From assembly GCA_029961685.1 (NCBI GenBank), contig JARWKL010000009.1, positions 27,777,208 through 27,841,207 of the forward strand: 64,000 nt of DNA, read 5' to 3'. Of the stretch, positions 36,440 to 45,825 are shown one piece after another. Within the stretch, counting starts at the first letter, position 1. Every line of letters begins with the position of its first letter. Origin of the DNA: Aristolochia californica (taxonomy: Eukaryota; Streptophyta; Magnoliopsida; Piperales; Aristolochiaceae). Position numbers and translations under genes: made by a program. The notes below the pieces were generated by a model that was not told where the DNA came from, ran no database searches, and saw only the letters and a list, made by a program, of their open reading frames with translations.

Positions 36440-37150
36440 ATTATATATTGATAGAAAGATATTTTATTCTACTTTCCAAAGAAAACCTATTTGTTCCAAT
36501 CAAAGTTATCTAAAGAGATATCGATACTTGAATAAGCAAATGTCAGATTGCAAAAAGGTTCGAGCAGTAGCAGCAATCTTCAGATTCTGAGGTATTTTTT
36601 GCTATCAAGAACTAGACTTTATATAGAGAAATATATATATCAAAAGAAATATTTTTAAGTATATTATTTTACCTATCCAACCAACTTTTTATCTGAGTTA
36701 TCTACAAAGATAAATCGATATTTGAAACAGCAAAGGTCAGATTGAAAAAGATGTTCGAGCAGCAACAGAAAGCCTCAACTTCTGAGGAATTTTATGCTAT
36801 CAATAAATAAACTTTATATGGAGAATTATATATCAAAAGAAAGATACTTAAGTATATTTTCTTACCTATTCAACCAATCCTCGGTATGATCTTTTTATAA
36901 GGAGATATTGATCTTTGAAGAGACAATGGTCATTCTGAAAAAATAGTAGAAACAATATTTAGTTCGGCCAGATGACAGAGACCAAAATATATCAGATTAT
37001 TTATCTTCTGAAAATTATATTTTATGAAGTTAAGTTATGCTTGGATGAAAGGTATTTAGGTCTACTTTTAGAAGAAAAATATTTTATGTCCATTTGATCT
37101 ATATTGAAAGATACATTCGAATTAGAAGAATCAAAGGTCATGCTAGTATT
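36440..37150 (+). repeat. About 193-bp internal modules, three to four units
   Basis: The block caaaagaaa(g)ata.tttaagtatat recurs at 36641 and 36834, with variants near 36449 and 37035. Each is followed by ttacctattcaaccaa-like, gagatat.gat.ttgaa and caa(a)ggtca blocks. The same modules occur at 62540-63000 in the right-hand element. No reading frame is conserved between them. Confidence 0.75.
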
Positions 37151-37385
37151 CTGTTGTATTGAAAAATCCGAATTTATGCCAATTGTTTGTGTAACTTTTT
37201 GAGTTGATATATCAGGAAAATATCTCACTTCTCCTTGGATTGAGGGCTTATTTATACATCTTTTTTATTTGGGCTTATTGCTACATTTATGATATTGTGT
37301 TCAAGCTGGGATCACTGCCATTACCTCCCAGCTTGAGGGGGAGAAGTAGAAGAAGTACAAGAAAGAGATATTTTATTCCTTATAT

Positions 37386-37542
37386 TGTGGATAAGTTTAT
37401 GTGACCAAAATATTCAAGAAAGAGGTATTTTATTCCTTATGTTGTGGATAAGTTTATGTGACCAAAATATTCAAGAAAGAGGTATTTTATTCCTTATGTT
37501 GTGGATAAGTTTATGTGACCAAAATATTCAAGAAAGGGGGAG
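37386..37542 (+). repeat. 57-bp tandem repeat, three units
   Basis: ataagtttatgtgaccaaaa starts at 37391, 37448 and 37505. Units are nearly identical and contain tattcaagaaagaggtattt. An internal purine tract (cttgagggggag) lies just upstream at 37332-37343. Confidence 0.9.
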
Positions 37543-37869
37543 CACAAAAGATGAAGCTTGTGCATCAAAGAAGAAATTTTTATATCGGATTATTTCATGG
37601 GTTCTTTTACAAAGTTTATTATTTGGTTCGTGTTATATGTGTTGGAAGATGGTCGTGTTATATACAGTTGTTGCTATTATGTCTCTTTGGGGACATTATT
37701 ATTGAAGAAGAGGTGGTCTCATGTCATCATTTATTTTACCCCATCAAAATTATTTGTGGTTGGGAGTCCAAGACTGAGGAACTTCATCCCCGTAAAAAAG
37801 ATCAAAATTATTTGTGGTTGGAAGTCCATGACGGAGGAACTTATTATTACATCTATGTTATCTCCCCTC

Positions 37870-37870
<1 letters not shown>

Positions 37871-37903
<33 letters not shown>
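37871..37903 (+). repeat. Poly-C homopolymer, 33 nt
   Basis: An uninterrupted run of 33 C residues inside the non-coding element, preceded by ctcccctct. The length may be affected by sequencing slippage. Confidence 0.9.
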
Positions 37904-38228
37904 TTGTAATGGCTTTTATGTCTCCTACCACTTGAGAATCGTTGTCCTATGGAGGGACATGGTGGTGGACACTTCAGAGCAATGCCGATAGACACACCTC
38001 CGATAGAAGACGGAGTGTGCCCTACATCCAGCATTAGGCCCGGTGCATGAAGCAATGGCTTACCGGCTAGGAGTGGTTTTTTCTCTCACTTATATTATGC
38101 CACAGGGCCTCAATGAAGGTCGCAATAGCGTGAGGGGGAGTATTGGAAGATGTGCCATTTTATATAAAAAAAATATTGTATACATCATTTGTAGTAAGTT
38201 GGGAGTTCATGTTGTTCTCTCACCCCTG

Positions 38229-38240
38229 CTTGAGGGGGAG
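38229..38240 (+). promoter_or_regulatory. Polypurine tract
   Basis: cttgagggggag immediately before the 3' LTR. Similar tracts occur inside the element at 37332 and 38128. Confidence 0.9.
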
Positions 38241-38681
38241 TGTTGGAAGATAAGTTCAAGCCCACACGACCAAGGAAGGCCCACATATCTATGATTATTA
38301 GAAGATGGGCTACACGACCAAGGAAGGCCCACAAGATGGGCCCAAACCCATAAGAAGTAGGACCCACAACGATTACCATGAGCTGACATCCTTATCACAT
38401 CAGTTGGAATATCAAGAAAGATTCACAAAAGTATCTTATCATATGGCCACATCTAAGAAGAGTATTAGTTTGAGTTATTTTTGTCTTTTATCTATATTGA
38501 GTTATTTAATTATGTTAGGACTTATCTTTAAGTGTTAGAGTTTGGGTGTAATTAGGACAAGGGTAGTTTTATTGTAATTGGATTTTACTACCTTCCTCTA
38601 TTATAAATAGAGGTTCATGTACTCTGATTACAACAAATTATTGATGTCAATGAAGTATTTCACTTTTCCATAAATTCAACA
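38241..38681 (+). repeat. 3' LTR (441 bp)
   Basis: TGTTGGAAGA...ATTCAACA; shorter than the 5' LTR by one 47-bp unit. Because it is plus-oriented it could act as a promoter for the downstream chimeric frame. Confidence 0.95.
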
Positions 38682-38686
38682 TTTTG
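38682..38686. repeat. Target-site duplication, right
   Basis: ttttg, identical to 35776-35780. Confidence 0.92.
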
Positions 38687-38750
38687 GGCACTATGTATGC
38701 TATGTGAAGAATAACTAGGGGTAGTGGTGCCAAATTGATGACAGCGTGTA
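38687..38750 (+). pseudogene. Ubiquitin-specific protease fragment, part 2
   Basis: Reading GHYVCYVKNN, stop, G, stop, WCQIDDS, this is the catalytic His box (GHY) and the IDDS motif of C19 ubiquitin proteases. It continues part 1 across the LTR insertion. The active-site Cys box is absent and there are two stops, so it is dead. Confidence 0.78.
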
Positions 38751-38865
38751 TCTGAACTGGATGGAGGACCGAGCCTCTCAGCCATTAGTGGACTCGAATG
38801 TTTATCATGATTCACAGAGCTCAGTCTGGAAGGGCAGCAAGAAGCAGGGAGTTTCTTGAAGGATA

Positions 38866-40278
38866 ATGCAACTTTGGATGCAGCAGCAGCATTATGAGCC
38901 ACGTACCGACAAGAAAATTCAGGTAATGGTGATTGCTTCATTTGTTAAGAGTGGCTTTGAGGTTTCCTTCAAGGCTACACATCCTTTAAGTGAACGATGG
39001 CAGAGTGATCCTAGCGTAGTAGTTGCTGCAAAGCAACGAGCTGAGGCACTGGAAGAACTTGGGTGGACAACAGTAATTAGGCATCAGTGGAATCCTATTT
39101 GGTTTCCAAGAATCGGAGTTGGGCCTCAATTTGAAATGGCCCAATCACTGGTAGGTAGAGTGTATGAGGTTGTTGGCCAGTTCCATGACAGGCCTGGGAA
39201 GGCACTTAAGGTGGATGATATTAGCAGCGTTTTGGACCAAATCTCACAGAGGAAATTAAAGTATTGGAGGGCAATCCTGTTGGGACATTGTATTCCTGGG
39301 TATCTTGCACGGGTGTGGGGACAAGGGTACAAAAACAAAACAGAGGCAGGTAGTTGTACTATTTTTCTCGCCAACATGGGGACAGAGGCTGCTGCTACTA
39401 TCAGTTTCTGGGGCACCTCATGTCCTTTACCTGCCTGGTCTAGGAGCATCCTGCCTGTTGACCAGAACGGGGTCTGCAACACAGCACATTTCAACTCTCC
39501 ATCGACTCGTTTGGCTTTGAGATGCCTTAGGTCTAGTTCCCAAAATATTGTCGATTGTCCAGAAGTATATCAGTCCGGCTGGAGCTGGATGCCTGAACCT
39601 ATTATGCATCAGCATGATGAGTGCAAAGAGACCATCAGAATGGCACTTAGTCAAGACATGCCTGGCTGCTATGATGGCAGAGATAGAGTAATGGAGAAGG
39701 CACCTAAGTTATTCAAGAGAGTATATCTGATGTTGTTGACCCTTATTCCAGCGGAGACCTTAGACACCTTCTCCTTGTTGCTAGGGGGATCGTCTGGGAT
39801 GACAAGAAAGATCGCAGGAATCCAGCGCAAGTGTTTGCCTGCCTCTACAGGGGCATTACTGCAGTTGCTTGTGCAGTCAGTAAGTGAGTCTATCCGGCAG
39901 ACCATGACCAGGGAGTATATTGTGAGCAAGTGCAGAACTGTGATAGACACGATATATCAACTTGTATCGGGGATGCAGATTGCAACTGATATAATTGGTG
40001 GGTTTCCTATCAGCATTTTTTTCAACTTTAAACTTGCTTCCATGTATGGCATTGCGGTGGCAGCTCTTGGAATGAAGAGCACCATTGCGGCTGGTTCGGC
40101 CATTGAGGCATCTGGTCCCATTAGTGACAAGGCTGGAGGTATTGTTGAGATGGCTGGCATGAGTCACAGGGGACATACAAGAACCGATTCCCTTGCTGCC
40201 ACTGGAACCACTACTGCTGCTATTGGAAAGGGGCTCGCCATGGGTTCAGCCACCCTACTCTCTTTGGTGCTTGTGTGA
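38866..40278 (+). CDS. 470-codon chimeric ORF built from host gene fragments
   Basis: A long frame with no stop over 1.4 kb. Residues 157-213 are beta-galactosidase (GH35)-like: [20 protein letters not shown], then [10 protein letters not shown] and CNTAHFNS. Residues 355-470 are vacuolar H+-pyrophosphatase-like: [39 protein letters not shown]. Residues 1-155 and 215-350 look protein-like ([36 protein letters not shown]), but I cannot name their sources. None of the parts is complete, so no parental activity is expected. The frame starts about 185 bp after the 3' LTR. It may be a chance-open pseudogene chain or a nascent chimeric gene. Expression is unknown. Confidence 0.45.
   Translation: MQLWMQQQHYEPRTDKKIQVMVIASFVKSGFEVSFKATHPLSERWQSDPSVVVAAKQRAEALEELGWTTVIRHQWNPIWFPRIGVGPQFEMAQSLVGRVYEVVGQFHDRPGKALKVDDISSVLDQISQRKLKYWRAILLGHCIPGYLARVWGQGYKNKTEAGSCTIFLANMGTEAAATISFWGTSCPLPAWSRSILPVDQNGVCNTAHFNSPSTRLALRCLRSSSQNIVDCPEVYQSGWSWMPEPIMHQHDECKETIRMALSQDMPGCYDGRDRVMEKAPKLFKRVYLMLLTLIPAETLDTFSLLLGGSSGMTRKIAGIQRKCLPASTGALLQLLVQSVSESIRQTMTREYIVSKCRTVIDTIYQLVSGMQIATDIIGGFPISIFFNFKLASMYGIAVAALGMKSTIAAGSAIEASGPISDKAGGIVEMAGMSHRGHTRTDSLAATGTTTAAIGKGLAMGSATLLSLVLV
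39330..39515 (+). pseudogene. Beta-galactosidase (GH35) fragment
   Basis: About 57 codons match the plant beta-galactosidase segment with the FLAN, LP-WS-SILP and NTA motifs, which follows the catalytic barrel. Catalytic glutamates lie outside the fragment. It is embedded in the chimeric frame. Confidence 0.75.
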
Positions 40279-40515
40279 GCTGCGCTGAATTTTCCACAAG
40301 GAAGTGATTGACACCTATAGTCTTCGCGGGTTGATTGTGGGTGCAATGCGACCATGCTGGATCTTCACCATGTTGGATCTCCACCATGCACACGAAAAGT
40401 GTGGGTCGTGCAACCTTGCAAATGAGGGGCCGAAGTGCAAGGTTGTTTAACACGAACCCAAGACTGCTAGAGGGCCGAGCCGGACCTGGCTATGCCGCTT
40501 TTGTCGTCAAAGTGG
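39930..40515 (+). pseudogene. Vacuolar H+-pyrophosphatase (type I) fragment
   Basis: V-PPase couples pyrophosphate hydrolysis to proton pumping at the tonoplast. The frame matches conserved core helices ([30 protein letters not shown]). Homology continues past the ORF stop at 40276-40278 in decayed form: LTP, TKSVGRATLQM, then LLEGRAGPGYA. It fades near 40515. Catalytic loop motifs and most of the 16 helices are absent. There is no intron over more than 500 bp. Confidence 0.85.
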
Positions 40516-40644
40516 GTTGCCGTGGATGCCACTCATCCTACTTGGGGAGATGTGGTGACATCGGCACACATCCCTACCTTCAACCTTGTGGGGTGTACGG
40601 TTATGAACCCAATAGTAGGCTGAGTCAATTACTCTAGGTGAGTC

Positions 40645-40972
40645 TGTTACTTAGTCATTTAGTTTGTTTTTCAAGTTAAATGTAGTAGAGGGAAAATCTA
40701 TAATTTTCCCTTGAGCCTTTTGTTTTTCAAGTTAAATGCTGTGGAGGGGCAAAATTGTAATTTTCTCTTGAACCTTGTTGACATGAACCCTATTTAGAGG
40801 GAAAATGGAATGAAAATAGGGAAGTCTGAATATAGGGTAAAACAAAGGGTTTGAGTTTTCCTAAACGAGCTCGAGGGTTTTCAATCTTCCATTCGGCTTG
40901 ATTTTCCTTTCTTTTCTTTTCTTTTCTTCTTCTTCCTTACGAGTCGCCGTGTTAGATTCAGGGACCGTAACA
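40645..40972 (+). mobile_element. Gypsy-like LTR, 328 bp, no partner nearby
   Basis: Inverted ends TGTTAC...GTAACA. It shares its 3' half with 8035-8238 (gagctcgaggg, ggcttgatttt, cagggaccgtaa). The flanking 5-mers (gagtc and agtta) do not match, so this is not a clean solo LTR but one joined to foreign DNA by recombination. Confidence 0.7.
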
Positions 40973-41075
40973 AGTTATGGGATTGACTATGAGGAAACGT
41001 TTTCACCCGTTATTAAGTTCAACTTTGTACGTCTTGTATTATTTCTTATTGCTAACTCTCAAAAAAAAAATTATC
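40973..41075 (+). pseudogene. Copia reverse transcriptase scrap
   Basis: The frame reads YGIDYEETFSPVIKFNFVRL, the RT motif with the E-T-F-(A/S)-P-V core, and ends in decay after about 34 codons. Confidence 0.85.
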
Positions 41076-41091
41076 ATCACAAGCAATGTGG

Positions 41092-42626
41092 GAGTCAACC
41101 TACGGTGAATAGGTGGCTTCTCAAGGGGGAACGGGATTGAATATTTCAAATCTTAAACTATGTAAGGCGTGTAAACAAATGACTATGCAAATTTTTAATT
41201 TCAATGAAATGTAAACATTCACACACCATAACACAAGGATAATTTTGGTTATCAATTTTCCCTAATGGTATTCACCACCCAAGAACCCTTGGTTGGGATT
41301 TTCTTCTATTTGTAAGCTCTAATAGCTGAAATTTACACAAAGTGATTCCAACACACTTTAAGCCGCATGTAGCTCAATACACGCAATCTACAATCATAAC
41401 ATCCCAAGAGGTTGGCTAGATTCTAGCTCTAGCTGGCCTTTTCTATCTAGATTGAATAGGTTCTAGATGAACATTTTACAAAGTGAAATTAAAGAAGATA
41501 AAAACTTACTCCCTTTCCTTGGAGAGTTACTTCTTCTTAAAAGATCCAAACTTCCTTTTCTTTAGAAGCACAATGTGGAGTGAGGGAGTTTGTCTAGTAT
41601 GCAATGCAAGGAAAGGAATGTAAAGAGTTTTGAATTTTTCAAGGCTGACTCTTTCACTCTAAAGCCCTTTTGAGAAGTTTTCAAGTTCGAGGATAAAATC
41701 TCAAAAGTTTTGCCAATAAATACTCATTAACTTCTCAATGCATGGTTTGGTAGGGTATTTATAACTTCCCGAACCCAAACTAACTATTTTTTGCCCATTT
41801 GTAAATACCAAACCATTGATTAATCGATCATTATAAAGTGATTGATTGATCAATCGATGATAACGGCTCTTTTTGCATCAAAATGTAACTTATTGATCGA
41901 TGGACTAATCAATCAATATGTTACTATTGGTCTTGAAAAGTTAAGTTGATCGATCATTACCATCTAATGATCGATCACTCAAAAATTACCTTTGGTTGTG
42001 CAATGCAAGTATGATCGATCAATGAACTTCTTATGATCGATTTTGCTTTATGTCCATGACTAGCAAGGTTATGTCTGATCGATCAATCATGTGGGATGAT
42101 CGATCATTCCTTGTGAAAATCACTTGCTTAGATAGCTTGGATCGATCAATCCAAATGGAATGAACAATCATGCTTTATAGCATGGTATGGCCATGCTCTA
42201 GATGATCGATCATGCTTTATAGTCTTGGCCTGCACACTCCTGGATGATCGATCATTCCAGTGCAAGTTCAACTAATTTGACTTTAAAAGCAAGAGAATGA
42301 ATTTTTCTAAGTGCTCTAACATGTTCTAAAGGATGTTTATGATGTTCCAAAACATGTTTATATGTAACGCATGAGTTTTGACATAGGACTTTTACATTTA
42401 AACTCTAGTCTTCCCATTGTTTTCTTCTTTGTGGGTGCTTCTTCAAGAAACGTTATTCAATGTTGCTTGAAGTCTTGAGTAGGCTTGATCGTTTTTTAAG
42501 CTTTAGACCTTGAGATGCATTCACTCTTTAAAGTAAAGTATTTGAAATACTTAGTTTTGAAAATTGTTGGATCCATTAAGTTTTGTTATCATTAAAAGCA
42601 ATAAGGGAGTCAACTTATGGTTAACA
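41092..42626 (-). mobile_element. SIRE-like LTR, minus orientation, about 1.5 kb
   Basis: The minus strand begins TGTTAACCATAAGTTGACTC at 42626 and matches 21242-22843 in layout, with dense gatcgatcaat motifs at 41815-42260. A second, partial copy of the LTR start (agcaatgtgggagtcaacc) at 41078-41100 abuts its 3' end, suggesting a recombination joint. A purine tract lies upstream at 42711-42730. Confidence 0.82.
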
Positions 42627-42710
42627 ATCTTGCCCTTTTTATCATGACAAAACCTAACATTGGAAAAATAAAAATATGCACTTCCCTAAGGTTTGCTTAA
42701 AATTTTGACA

Positions 42711-42730
42711 TTTGCTCCCCCTTAATCATT
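42711..42730 (-). promoter_or_regulatory. Polypurine tract of the SIRE-like element
   Basis: The minus strand reads atgattaagggggagcaaat, about 85 bp before the LTR. It is the best priming tract in the region. Confidence 0.6.
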
Positions 42731-43860
42731 GCATAGTATGATTAGCAATTTTTGTATACCTAAGGATTCAGGTCAAATGTTAATTTTTTTCTCCCTCTTT
42801 TTGTCATACTCAAAAAGATATAGAAATTATGCATATGTGAATAAGCAAAATGTTTGGCTCAAAGGCCATTTCATATATAGTCAAATAATTACAAAAAATG
42901 TACTACAATGCTTTGAGTATTAAAAACAATACAAGTTTATTAGCATTTGAAGTACATAAGAGAGTCAAAAGGTGATCCTAGAGACAAGTAGCTAGGCTGA
43001 GGGTGGTCTCAAGGAGGCTTTCCATCCACTATTGGCTCCGTTGAACCTCTATCTGACCAGCCTTCAATTGTTCTTGTGTCATAAGAACAACTACTTGTGT
43101 CTCCCTAATGTCATCCAAAGTTTCTTCTATGGCTGAGATATGATCCATGGATGACGAAGCACCTTCTTTCATTCTTCTCCTCTTCGTGAACTCAAACTGA
43201 TCCATGAGAGGTTCTAGACTAAGTTTATCACTAGAAGCTACAAGCTGTGGGACAACTTCTCTCTTTATCTTCTCCTTTTAAACCCACATACTTCACCACT
43301 TGGCGAGGCCAAATTTTCCAACTTTGTCTCTCCAATGGACATCTTCTTAGTGAGGTCCACCAACTCCTCCCCAGAGAGATCCACTCCACAGCAACAAAAG
43401 ATAGCCTTAATCTCTTGAGTGAAGGGTATACCATTTGCTCTCAAGCTCATGACTACGTCAACCATCTAACTCGCCATAAAATAACCAAAACCAGTTGTAC
43501 CCAGCATCTAGAAGATATCGGCGGTCGTGAGCCTAAAAAATGTCCCCTTCCTCAAATTGAGGACATACATGATGCTCTCCATAATCACTCTCTGAGGCAT
43601 GCTGAGGTTGTTTATCTTGACCTCATAGGAGCTCCTGACTATCTGCCCAAACACCAAAATAATGACGTCCTGAATGTTCTACAAGAGGTCCAAGTGAAGA
43701 TCAGTTAGCCAACTCTCCTTCACATACCCAATCATGCTCATGAAGGATGTGTCGATGAAGTCATTCAAATCTGTAGACCGAGTGGATATCATTGTCTTCT
43801 TCATGTATGAAGAGAGCTTCAAATTGTGGGGCCCAGCTCCTCCACCTTAAGATTCGAATA
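42731..43860 (-). pseudogene. Downstream extra ORF of a SIRE-like element, degenerate
   Basis: Minus-strand fragments (43265-43465 and frames up to 43860) read RANGIPFTQEIKAIFCCCGV and DLSGEELVDL. This resembles the putative plant transposon/retrotransposon domain that often includes a GVDLSGE motif. In SIRE-like elements such extra ORFs lie between pol and the 3' LTR, as here. Several stops and frame changes interrupt it. Its function in intact elements is not known. Confidence 0.55.
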
Positions 43861-44480
43861 AAATACATTTACAAGGAGGGGGTAAATGGGTCCCTCTCTC
43901 TCGAATAGACCTCTATAGGGTCGATCCCTGAAAGTCTTCAATTTCTCTCTCACAAAAAGATACATCTACTCTACTCGGTTCCACAATACTCTTTGAGACG
44001 AAACTTGAAAAATACCTTGCCCTTTTTTGTCATGTGCGAAAATGCTCGTGCCAATTCGGCATTTTTGTTCACAAACCTCACTCTCCTTGGTGGGGGGTTT
44101 TCTTCTTAGTCATCACCTTCGTCCTCATCAAGGTGGAAAAACGAGTTTGGGAGAGATTTGGGTGGAAAAAAAAAGGATTTTAACCTTATATTCAAATGGT
44201 AATCAATAAAAAATGAAAGAAAATGAAGTATTAGGCCCTGGAACCCTTAGGATTTGTTGGAATAGGGATTTGCAATGATTTGGAGAGAAGATATTAGGTT
44301 AAAAATTGTTTGCGTCTTCAATTTCTCAATTCGTGTCATGAATCATTAATCATTTTTTTCGTTTGATTGATCAGTGACTAAGTCAGAATGACAAAATGAA
44401 ATCTTTTGATTTCCATTTCACTCTTTTACCACCACAAGAGTGGGATGTGTTCATTAAGCTCAAAATTTTCAGCCTAAGTG
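43861..44480. other. Unassigned retroelement DNA
   Basis: No convincing domain. It lies between the extra-ORF relic and a copia RNase H fragment, both minus-strand, so it is probably decayed element interior. Confidence 0.45.
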
Positions 44481-44499
44481 AATCAAGATGCATTGCTTA

Positions 44500-44940
44500 T
44501 GTCTAGTTCTCCTCGAAGCTTAGAGAAATTGTCAAATCCTAATGGCTTTGTATAGATATCCACCAATTGATTTTTTATAAGGACAAACTCAATTGTAATA
44601 ACCTTAGTTTGAACCAACTTTCCGATGAAGTGATGTCTAATTTCTGTGTTTGGATCGAGAGTGGTAAATTGAGTTCTTACGTTGACTTATGACACTCATA
44701 TTATCACGACTGAATGAAATTTTATTTTGCTCTAAATTATAATAATCTAGTTGTTTCATCCAAAGAAGTTGAACATGACAACTTCCACATACTATGTATT
44801 CATTTCTAGTAGTGGATAGTACTATCGAATATTGCATATTTCCAAGTAATTGGCAACTACCACTTATAACCTTTTTGTCAATTTTGCAATCGACAAAATC
44901 AGTATCCCAATAGCCTACTTGATCGATACCTTAGAGAGAG
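44500..44940 (-). pseudogene. Copia RNase H domain fragment
   Basis: The minus strand reads GYWDTDFVDCKIDKKVISGS, then CQLLGN, STTRNEYIVCGSCHVQLLWM, and NSIYHSRSKHRN. This is the conserved C-terminal RNase H of copia pol, which degrades RNA in the RNA-DNA hybrid. The acidic residue of STxAEY is replaced and stops follow, so it is inactive. Confidence 0.88.
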
Positions 44941-45356
44941 AGTGGAATAGAGAATCAAGGACAAAGGATGCTGTTCTTTACTCTGACTGAGGCAAGATTA
45001 AATGGTTGTAAATCTGGCAACACAGAGACAACGGTAATAGGATCATCATATGGCAAGAAAAGAAGACAATAAACAACGAATTGTGAAGAATAACCCGCTT
45101 TTAGGTTTTCAAACACCCGTTTACAAAACTCTTAAAGGTCAACAATTTTCTGGTTGTGAATACTTTTTGGTAAAGAGGATGGCTTGGAGGATGCCATAGT
45201 GCTGAAATTTTCAACAGAGCAACTCTAATAGCATAAAAACTAAAAGATAAAACTAAGAATATAATTAAACAAAGCAATTATACAAAATAATAAAAATAAA
45301 ACCAACAGAAGAAAACTTCATCGTCTGTGTTAGATCAAGAGACCTACTTTGATATG
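44941..45356 (-). other. Decayed start of a copia element after a primer-binding-like site
   Basis: The minus strand has a tatcaaagtaggtctc primer-binding-like sequence at about 45338-45353, following tttcaaca. A short ATG frame from 45194 begins MASSKPSSLPKS, a gag-like start. No complete domain follows. Confidence 0.35.
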
Positions 45357-45825
45357 ATGTTGAAAATGTACAGGAGAAAAATATGAGAAAGATTAAAGTT
45401 TTAGGCACTTAAATTATTAAAAATAATTTAAGAATCTCAACCATATCCCTACTGCCTATAAAACTAAGGAATCTATTTTAAAAAAAAATCCTAAAAAAAG
45501 TAAACCTAAATATACATTCCAATAATCCTTTCTATATAATTGCTCAAATGAAAGACTCAAGTGAGGCATCTAGTACTTCCTAATCAAATACATTTCTTGC
45601 ATAGCGAGGTTCTATTTAATTACATACAGAAATTTGCCAGTGTCATATATTGGACGTTCACTGATATTCTCTAACAACTGACCAACCAGGGACTAATCCT
45701 CTGTTTTAATGCATATACATAAATTTATCATGGGTGTCCTAAAACTAACATAAGACTTTCACAAACAAATTGCGAGTTGCATTTATCCTCACAATCTAGG
45801 AAGTGGGTCGATGTACGCTTTTTAT

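Larger units (their letters stand above)
35781..38681 (+). mobile_element. Complete non-coding LTR retrotransposon, 2.9 kb
   Basis: 5' LTR 35781-36268, primer-binding site at 36269, purine tract 38229-38240, 3' LTR 38241-38681, and a perfect 5-bp duplication (ttttg). The roughly 2-kb internal region has no gag or pol domain in any frame, so movement depended on another element. Over their last 250 bp the LTRs are about 93 percent identical by eye, clearly older than the copia element at 25825. It is inserted in a captured ubiquitin-protease fragment. Relatives lie at 457, 11029 and 24050. Confidence 0.95.

Noticed and set aside
37558..38055. Proline- or glycine-rich ORFs on both strands
   Set aside because: Produced by the poly-C homopolymer inside a non-coding LTR element.
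39126..39494. Minus-strand ORFs opposite the chimeric frame
   Set aside because: They oppose recognisable beta-galactosidase codons; the coding signal is on the plus strand.
40645..40972. Clean solo LTR
   Set aside because: Flanking 5-mers (gagtc and agtta) do not match, and it joins a copia RT scrap, so recombination is more likely than LTR-LTR excision.
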